From positions 34,558,001 through 34,622,000 of the forward strand of contig CM044309.1 of the NCBI GenBank assembly GCA_024291935.2: a stretch of 64,000 nucleotides of DNA, in the 5' to 3' direction. The position numbers and the translations under genes were made by a program. The notes beneath the pieces were generated by a model. The model did no database searches, was not told the origin of the DNA, and was given only the letters and a program-made list of their open reading frames with translations. The stretch is from Okapia johnstoni. Lineage: Eukaryota; Chordata; Mammalia; Artiodactyla; Giraffidae. This document shows, piece after piece, positions 56,593 to 64,000 of the stretch (position 1 is the stretch's first letter; each line of letters opens with the position of its first letter).

Positions 56593-57083
56593 GTTGTTCA
56601 ATCACTAAGTCATGTCTGACTCTGCAACTCCGTGAACTGCAGCATGCCAGACTTCCCTGTCCTTCACTATCTTCTGGAGTTTGCTCAAACTCATGTCCAT
56701 TGAGTTGGTGATGCCATCCATACATATCATTCTTTGTCACCCCCTTCTCCTCCTGCCCGAAATCTTCGCCAACATCAGGATCTTTTCCAATGAGTTGACT
56801 CTTTGTATCAGGTGGCCAAAGTATTGGAGTTTCAGCTTCAGCATCGGTCCTTCCAATGAATATTCAAAGTTGATTTCCTTCAGGATTAACTGGTTTGTTT
56901 TCCCTTCAGTTCAAGGAACTCTCAAGAGTCTTCTCCAGCACCACAATTCGAAAGTGTCAATTCTTCAGCACTCAACTTTCTTTATGGTCCAGCTCTCACA
57001 TCCATACATGACTACCGGGAAAAGCAATAGCCTTGACTATATGGGCCTTTGTTGACAAAGTGGTATCTCTGCTTCTTAATACC
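56593..57083 (-). mobile_element. BovB LINE 3' fragment inside L1
   Basis: 0.49 kb antisense BovB 3' end from 'gttgttcaatcactaagtc' to the PTKVRLVKA region near 57050. L1 text continues after AT-rich sequence at 57084-57150; no clean target duplication is readable. Confidence 0.92.
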
Positions 57084-57467
57084 TTTTTATACTTTAAATA
57101 TATATATTTATATACTTAATAATACCTATCTATAGATAATATAATACTGCTTAGTCAATAAAAAGAAGATGAAATCTTTCCATTTGTGATAACTTGGATG
57201 GACCTTGGACTTTGAGGGCATTATACTAAGTGAAATAAGTCAGATGGAGAAAGACAAATGCAGTATGATTTCACTTACTTGTAGTATATACAACAAAGTA
57301 AATGAACAAATCTAATCAAATAAAGGCAAAAACGTCAATCGATATGGAGAACAGAGTAGTGTTTACCAGAGGGAAAGTGGGGTGTAGGGAGGGTGAGGTG
57401 TGTAAAAGATGTCATCATATGGTGATGGATTGAAGCTACACTTTTGGTGATGAGCATACTGTAGTGT

Positions 57468-57738
57468 GGGAGAAGACAATGGCAACCCACTCCAGTACTC
57501 TTGCCTGGAAAATCCCATGAACGGAAGAGCCTGGTAGGCTGCAGTCCATGGGGTCGCTACGAGTCGGGCACGACTAAGTGACTTCACTTTCACTTTTCAC
57601 TTTCATGCATTGGAGAAGGAAATGGCAACCCACTCCAGTGTTCTTGCCTGGAGAATCCCAGGGACGGGGGAGCCTGGTGGGCTGCCGTCTATAGGGTCGC
57701 ACAGAGTCGGACACGACTGAAGTGACTTAGCAGCAGCA
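57468..57738 (+). mobile_element. Bov-A2 dimer SINE with 14-bp target duplication
   Basis: Two Bov-A monomers in tandem (57468-57580 and 57610-57725), joined by 'acttcactttcacttttcac' and ending in an AGC tail. Flanks 'gcatactgtagtgt' (57454-57467) and 'gcatgctgtagtgt' (57739-57752). Little divergence: one of the youngest insertions here. Confidence 0.96.
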
Positions 57739-57790
57739 GCATGCTGTAGTGTATACAAAACTGAAATATAATGTCATACAGATTTCATTG

Positions 57791-58364
57791 AAAAAAATCT
57801 TAATTACTCTGAAGCCTCCTTGGTCTCTAAGATGCAAATGAGAAATCTTGTTAATGATTGGAGAAGAGGATCTACATGTAAACAAATCGACAAATGTGAA
57901 ACTGATTTGTCAGACTTTACAACCAGGAAGTTCAAATTTGTGTCTTTTTGCTGGACTCACAGGAAACAGTTTAAGAAACATATCCTTGAGATATGCTCTG
58001 ACCCACGTATCATTGATCAATGGAGAAGGAGAGAAAGTTGAAACCCACTTGGGGGAGTCACCCCAATTGTTAGATTGGCTACTAAGGGGCAACTAACTGT
58101 AGAATCAGGGTCTAGAGTGTGGCATATTATAGCTAAAATTAAATAAGTTATACTTTTTATGGGCCTGGCACAGGCCTGTCTTATGTTTATGAATTGATTT
58201 GTATAATAATAATTATTAATTGAAATAATTTTACTAATTATAACTATTAATAAGACTTTCTTTTAATCTCACAAGTGATTTAGCTGAGGCCACAAATATT
58301 TCCTCTAATTAAAAAAGAAAAAATGTGGGGTTTGGGACTAGCTAGACCTTGGTTTTAGTATCAG
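57791..58364. other. unique DNA
   Basis: Frames of 73 and 82 codons overlap at 57820-58096 without any known domain. An AT-rich patch lies at 58195-58250. Confidence 0.4.
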
Positions 58365-58545
58365 CTTTTATGTCAACCAAGTAGGTAGTGCAAGTTACAA
58401 AATCTCTTCTAGCTGTAGTCTTTTTTATAACTAAAATAGAGACAATAATCCTGTCAAGAGTTGTTGAAAGGCTCATGTAAATGTAAAATATCCAACTGAG
58501 TACCTGGCATATGGTAGACAATTAGTCACAGCTACTTTTGCTATT
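58365..58545 (+). mobile_element. MIR fragment
   Basis: 'aatagagacaataatcctg', 'agttgttgaaaggctcatg', 'gtacctggcatatggtagac' follow the 3' half of MIR. Confidence 0.65.
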
Positions 58546-59321
58546 CTGATTGGTATTTTCATCTAAGAAGGTTCAATTCCAAGAGAACAAGTTAACAGAA
58601 ATCCAGAAAAGAGGTGATACTTGAAGTTAGATTCTACTTATTCTACCTCTAGGGAGCATCTGTGGCCAGCTGCCAAGGACATAGAGGAGAATGCCTAGTT
58701 CTCCTTAAGAGGGCCTGCCACAGTCTGAGACAGGTGGTCAGAGATTCATAGCAATGAGCTTGTTCAAAGGCAGGGCATAGATCCTACTGAAGAAATGTGT
58801 TAGAAATCCAGTTACATGGACCAGGCAAGTATAAAGGAGTTATGGAAATGAGTAGCCACTTGCAGTGTTCAGGATGCAATGACTGATGTATCAGATACCA
58901 CATCTATAGCAGCATTATGAATTCCAGTGTCTATTTCATTATAGATTAAGCCTGTTAATGGTTTCCATAACCGTTTTCAGACTAACACAGGATTGAGATA
59001 TTTTGAGTGTACAGCTTTAGAACCTGTGGTTGAACTATACTGCAGAGACAGAGGCTAACCTGACCAAAATTGATTTCTTTTGTCTTGATTGAGTAATTTG
59101 CTTTACATTTGAGAGAGAACAAGCATATTTTCATAGCAGGACTACATCAGAGCTTCACCAAACTATCTGATATCCAAAGGCTTATGATAATCAATTATAA
59201 TATTTTATACTGCTTGTATATATAAATAAATTCTACTGAAATAACCATATTATTTCAAAAAGCAAAACATCTAATATACAGTAGTGTTTTATGGTAGTGA
59301 TATTCTTATAAGCATCTGTGG
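58546..59321. other. unique DNA
   Basis: No feature recognised. Confidence 0.4.
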
Positions 59322-59332
59322 TAACAAAATTC

Positions 59333-59540
59333 ATTGGTGGCTCAGCAGTAAAGAATCCACTTGCAATGTAGGAGATGCAGGTTTGATCTCTGAGTCAGGA
59401 AGATCCCTTGGAGAAGGAAATGGCAACTCACTCCAGTATTCTTGCCTGGAAATCCCATGGACAGAGGAGCCTGGTGGCCTACAGTCCATGCGGTCGCAAG
59501 AGTCTGATAAGACTTAGCAACTAAACCACCACCACTAGGA
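59333..59540 (+). mobile_element. Bov-tA SINE with 11-bp target duplication
   Basis: Head lacks its first bases ('attggtggctcagcagtaaa'), body complete, ACC-rich tail. Flanks 'taacaaaattc' (59322-59332) and 'taacagaattc' (59541-59551). Confidence 0.93.
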
Positions 59541-59589
59541 TAACAGAATTCTAGTGTTCCCACCCCTGTGTACACATCTGTAAAATTTT

Positions 59590-60150
59590 TCTCCTTGCTC
59601 TGAGTGGGACTTGTGGATATGATGGCATATCACCCCAATGATTATAAGGCAGAAGGAGTTTTGCTGATATAATTAAGGTCTTTAACCAGTTGACTTTGAG
59701 TTGACCAAAAGGGTTATTATTGGGATGGACCTGAGCTAACCAGGTGAACGCTTAAAATGTAAAGAGATTCAAAGTGAGGGAAACTCTTGCCCTGGTCTTG
59801 ATGGAGCAAACTGCCATGTTGTAGAGAAGGCCATTTGGTAGGGAATAGTGAGTAGCCTTCAGGGGCTGAGAGTAGTCCCAAGCTGACAGCCAGTAAGGCA
59901 GCAGGATCATTGGTCCTACAACTACACCAAACCAAATGCTGGCCAAAACTTCAATTAAGTTTTCAAGAGGACCCTGAGCTCTAGATAAGCCCACAGCTCC
60001 ACTCACGACCTGGATTCAGTCTGGGAAGACTCTGAGCAGAGCATCTAAAAATAACCATTCCTAGTCTCAAGCTGTGAGTTAATCAGCAGATTATTATAAG
60101 ATACTGGATTTGTGGTAATTTGTCACACAACAGGAGAAAACCAATACATC
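59590..60150 (+). mobile_element. LTR-like element, ERVL/MaLR type (tentative)
   Basis: 'gatatgatggcatatcaccc', 'gatataattaaggtctttaa', 'ccagttgactttgagttgac', 'agctgacagccagtaagg', 'tttgtggtaatttgtcac' and 'aaccaatac' at the end follow an old mammalian LTR. No internal retroviral part is present. Frames of 72-84 codons on the minus strand lie within it and are not genes. Confidence 0.55.
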
Positions 60151-60593
60151 TACTACACAAACATTACTATGAATTTTAAATCTAACAGTATTGGAAGCCA
60201 ACTAAAACCGAGAGTAAATTCTTGGTTTTAAGTTTTAGTAGGTGTGGCCAACTTTAACCAGAATTGAAAAGTTTAATGAGAGATTATTCCATGTCTGATG
60301 AAACTCCTTAATTTAAAATTAATTCTGAGATCTGAAGCCAGCTAGAATTGGGTTATTTTTCCCAGATTTCTGAATCACTTAAAATGTGATTTTAGAAAAT
60401 GTATTTAAGCTACTTTCTTTAAAAGCTTTTGTTCCAAAATATGTAGAAGAAACTTCATAGACCATATGTTTTATGTTTGCTAAATATGGGAGCAGATTTC
60501 TGAGCCTTCTAGCTTGCAAGGTATCAGTGATTTCAGAACATTTTATGTATAAGAAAAAAAGTCTTTTGCAACACCTTTTATTCATTTTACAGG
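60151..60593. other. unique AT-rich DNA
   Basis: No feature recognised. Confidence 0.4.
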
Positions 60594-60834
60594 CCAGAAT
60601 ACTGGAGTGGGTAGCTGTTCCCTTCTTCAGGAAATCTTCCCAAACCAGGGATCGAACCCAGGTTGCCCACATCGCAGGCAGATTTTTCACCATCTGAGCC
60701 ACCAGGAAAGCCCAAGAATATTGGAGTGGGTAGCTCATCCCTACTCCAGAGGATCTTCCCGACCCAGGAATCGAACCAGGGTCTCTTGCATTGCAGGTGT
60801 ATTCTTTACCAGCTGAGTTACCAGGGAGGCCCCC
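60594..60834 (-). mobile_element. two tRNA-type SINE heads in tandem
   Basis: 60594-60713 and 60714-60834 each read as antisense Bov-tA head plus the first part of the body ('gaatactggagtgggtagc' ... 'gagccaccaggaaagccc', then 'gaatattggagtgggtagc' ... 'gagttaccagggaggccc'). Both miss the Bov-A 3' part. Confidence 0.88.
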
Positions 60835-62089
60835 AAATCAGAATCAGTGGAAACCTAAAAAGGATAAGATGTACATCTCTTCTTGATTGGTGAATAGCAC
60901 AGATCTACTTCAACCTAGACAATGGGTATTTTCAGAAAAGCATGGAAAGCAGAAAAACTAATTAATGACTGGCGATGTGAGAAGATGAATTCTTACCCTT
61001 CTGTTGACTTTTTGACTTTAAAGCTTTTTGTTTTGCCATATCCTTCCTGGTTTTATTCTCATTTATATTTCATGATATTGAGATAGTCATATATTTCAAA
61101 CTAATTGCAATGCTTTATTTTTGTCTTTTCCAGAAGACCATAGCATAAGATGAATAGACACCAGATTTAAATCTTTTTGGATGATTCAGAAGAGGAATGA
61201 ACTTGAATGTAATGTAATTTGAACGACATCACTATAACTTTGAAACTTTTCTTCTAAAAACTCTAACTTGGTAAGAGATTGTGAGTCAGTTATTTCACCT
61301 TCATCATGCCACAAGCTTTTTTCTTCTTTTGCAAATATCCTTCTAGTTCAAAGACCCATACATTCAGCACCCTTCAAAATGATTTTGTCCCCCTTTTTTT
61401 AAAACTTCAAAATAAATGCTTGAAATAAAAGGAGAAGAAGAAAAGTGCTAAAGTAGTGAAGACAAGATTGTGTATGATTGAGCTTGACAATATGATTGTT
61501 GATTAGCTCTGATGTTTTTATGCATTTGGAAAAAAAACTGAAGATTCAGATTGCTTTTACGAGCTGTTGTTTTAAGTCAACAATAGCAATGTCTTTGAAA
61601 GAATGTTTTCTCCCATTTACTTCCATTGTCTTAGACTCCTCAGCAACACACAAAAGACTGATTTATGATTTTATAAGCAGCAAGGGTCTTTAAATGAAAT
61701 TGATTAAGCATTTCTCTTCCCCCTGTACCCTTAAGCTGCTTTCACTCCAAAAGCTCTCAGAAACGGAGTATTTGTTGAGGCTGCCAGGGTCTTCCATTAG
61801 TTGGACTCTACCGCATGGTTTACTAATGAGGTTAGGCTCTGTTTGCTGTCACTAATGCTGATTTGAAAGAATGCTTTAATTATTTCTTTGCATTGATCGT
61901 GGTTGCTTTTCTTATGGTTTTAGCAGTAACTATGTTGTATGATATCTTTCTTTTGTAGTTTTTTTTTTTTTTACTACTTGGCATTTTGTTGTTGATGGCC
62001 ATCTATGTTGGCAGAAAAACAGAGTAAATTAACCTTCCTGCTTGCCATTTGGGGAAAGATGATTTAAAAAGTTTTACATTTAAACTTCT
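60835..62089. other. unique AT-rich DNA with a candidate exon
   Basis: 61134-61270 is framed by an acceptor-like tract and a GTAAGA donor (see findings). Poly-T tract at 61960-61972. No coding frame longer than 65 codons. Confidence 0.4.
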
Positions 62090-62305
62090 GGGCTTCCCTG
62101 GTAGTTCAGCTGGTTAAGAATCTGCCTGCAATACAGGAGACCTGGATTCGATCCCTAGGTTGGGAAGATCCCCTGGAGAAGGGCATGGCAACCCACTCCA
62201 GTATTCTTGCCTGGAGTATCCTATGGACAGAGGAGCCTGGTAAGCTATAGTCCATAGGGTCACAAAGAGTTGGACATGACTGAAACGATTTAGCTTGTGT
62301 GCATG
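62090..62305 (+). mobile_element. Bov-tA SINE
   Basis: Full head ('ttcagctggttaagaatctg') and body to 'gttggacatgactgaaacg'. Loose flank match 'aaacttct'/'aaactcct'. Confidence 0.93.
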
Positions 62306-62919
62306 CAAACTCCTACTTCCTCCAACATATTGAGAGTAAACACCTAGGAGACTGCAGAGGTTGCTAAGCTTCTCTTTTGCAAGGAAAACATCATTTTGGA
62401 TCGCATCTATATGCGTCTAATAATGGCAATGTTCCTCCTTTTATTTGGAGTTTAGGCTGCTTCTTTTTGTAAATACCTTGTGTCATACAGCCTCATGTGT
62501 AGTTAGGTTAACCCATTCTTAGAGCTGTTAGATGTTATTTCAGTGCCTATACTTGAGGGTGTTTCTTTCTTTCTTGTTGTTTCTAACTCAAATGCATTTG
62601 ATAGAAAGCTAAAGTCTTTTGAATATCTCCTGGATCTGAGTCACCTCAGGTTTTGTCTAAGTTCTCCTGAAATGTTTTTGGTAGGGCAGATGTTTAAATA
62701 ATCTTCAGTAGATTAATTTCACCAGGGATCATGTCTTCTTCCATGGTGTAATACAAAGCCTGTAGGCTTTAAAAGAGATAGAGTCTGAAAGCATCCTTCC
62801 ACCACACCTTCTTGTGTGACCCAAATAGCTTCCTTAAGCTTGTTGAGGCTGAGCTTCCTAGTAGTAAAATGTGCATATTACCTACATTTCAGGCTTCTTA
62901 GAAAGATTAGAGAAGATTG
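62306..62919. other. unique DNA
   Basis: No feature recognised. Confidence 0.4.
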
Positions 62920-63136
62920 CATGCTTGCATGGGTGCTCATTCACGTCCAACTCCTTGTGACTCCATGGTCTATATAGCCTGCCAGGCTCCTCTGTACATG
63001 GAATTTTCCAGGCAAGAATACTGGAGTGGGTTGTCATTTTCTTCTCCAGGGCTCTTCCCAACCCAGGGATCAAACCTATGTTTCTTATGTCTCCTACACT
63101 GGCAGGCAGGTTCTTTACTGCTAATGCCACCTTCAA
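62920..63136 (-). mobile_element. Bov-tA SINE
   Basis: Antisense body ('ggtgctcattcacgtccaac' to 'ggagtgggttgtcattttc'), head at right ('actgctaatgccacc'). The head 3' edge is degraded. Confidence 0.9.
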
Positions 63137-64000
63137 ACATATATAAAATACATATAAAACATTTTTCATGATACACAGAAGGCCCTCAAATGTATATTGT
63201 CTTCAGGAAAAGGTTCTTCTTTATCATTTTCCTATGCTTTCATACGAACAGAAGCAATAAATATCTTGCATAACTTTATAGAAACTGTCTCATGCCCAAG
63301 TGAACAGGGAGTTCTTACCTACTCCTGCTCTCTTTATAAAATAAATGTAAAACAATTGTGATGTTGTAGTTTCCATGAGTAGTTAGAGTTTGATTATCAC
63401 TGTGGATTGATTTATAGCATCACATTTTTCTTTAGGATGAACTTACTGCTGAATATGTATGTGACCAAAACATTCAGTTTTTTTTTACCTTTTATTTATT
63501 TTTAATTTTTTGTTTAGAGTTTTTAAACAACTGGAGAGAGCTGGCTTGATGAATATTCCACTGAAAGTTCTACTGATGATCATTTATATTCTACTGATGA
63601 TCAGACAAAACGACCTCTGGAGAATGAATGTCAGTCCTGGCCAATTCAACAATGGATTCCCAAACAAGTTACAAGTTAAATTTTTATTACACATGGTTGC
63701 ATCTAGTCTTGTAGAATTCTTAGAATATCTCAGGTTTATCATTCAATAATAAATATCCATGCATTATACTATATGGCATGTCCTTTAAAAAGGAATGAGA
63801 GTCAAGGAATGATTTGGAGGCATATTGTCACAACCACATATATATAAAGGAGAGAAGACATTGAAGAGGATGAAGGATGAACGGGTGAGAGATATATAGA
63901 CTTCTCTTCCGAAGCAATGAACTCAAGATGGAGAGCGTGGGGTAAAGCATGAGGAGAGAGGACATTGTGAAGTCTATCATTATAGCAGTGGGTGGGATTG
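63137..64000. other. unique DNA to window end
   Basis: A 79-codon plus-strand frame (63510-63749) has no recognised domain and includes a 15-base repeat 'ttctactgatgatca' (63569 and 63590). A purine-rich stretch follows from 63845. Confidence 0.4.

Larger units (their letters stand above)
55690..57790 (+). mobile_element. L1 ORF2 3' half and 3' UTR, split by BovB and Bov-A2
   Basis: Sense L1: 'ggaaaaactggacatctac', 'gggactacatcaaactaaaa', 'gaaaatgggcagatgacc'-like text, 'agaatggctattatcaac', 'ccccatgttcattgcagc', then after BovB 'ggaccttggactttgagg', 'taagtgaaataagtcagatg' and, after the SINE, 'gtatacaaaactgaaata'. Frames are broken throughout. A local direct repeat 'agtgcccattgatgaat' lies at 56535-56580. 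Confidence 0.9.

Noticed and set aside
60594..60834. CRISPR-like direct repeats
   Set aside because: Only two units, each a SINE head, in a mammalian genome.

Overview
The window looks like nuclear DNA of a pecoran ruminant, most likely a bovid (cattle, sheep, goat, buffalo or a relative). The evidence is the repeat content: BovB (RTE-clade LINE) copies, tRNA-Glu-derived Bov-tA SINEs, a Bov-A2 dimer, CHR-type cetartiodactyl SINEs and ruminant L1 3' ends, on top of older mammalian repeats (L1M, L2, MIR, MER5-like hAT, Tigger, MaLR-type LTRs). The species cannot be fixed from the sequence alone.

No host protein-coding exon could be supported. Long reading frames are either reverse-transcriptase relics of BovB, their antisense shadows, or chance frames crossing SINEs. 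The window is AT-rich intergenic or deep intronic DNA; there are no bacterial-type operons, CRISPR arrays or functional tRNA/rRNA genes.

Layout: 0-12.9 kb is unique DNA with scattered SINEs, three short BovB 3' fragments and an old L1 that took two SINEs. 13-19 kb has a somewhat GC-richer unique block, two related Tigger-type DNA transposons (the second carries a transposase relic) and a MaLR-like LTR. 19.3-28.3 kb is mostly old L1 with younger insertions inside it. 29.2-29.6 kb is a hAT-type element with an 8-bp target duplication. 31.5-36.7 kb holds two L1 copies on the minus strand and two large minus-strand BovB copies; the second keeps a 515-codon frame made of SINE + CA/TG microsatellite + BovB reverse transcriptase. 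37.4-38.6 kb is a cluster of MER5-like and MIR fragments. 41.9-49.7 kb has a GC-rich degenerate repeat, an inverted BovB pair, a 5'-inverted L1 and two more decayed BovB copies. 49.7-55.7 kb is largely unique. 55.7-57.8 kb is an L1 broken by BovB and Bov-A2. 57.8-64 kb is unique DNA with SINEs and an LTR-like segment.

The biology that can be read is the history of retrotransposition: target-site duplications give several unambiguous older/younger pairs (L1 first, BovB or SINE later). I found no convincing undescribed system. The observations most worth checking are the BovB frame with a motif B glycine-to-aspartate change, the inverted BovB arrangement near 42.4 kb, the twin-primed L1 near 44.7 kb, and a possible non-coding exon near 61.2 kb. 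All family names rest on recognition by eye, without a database search.
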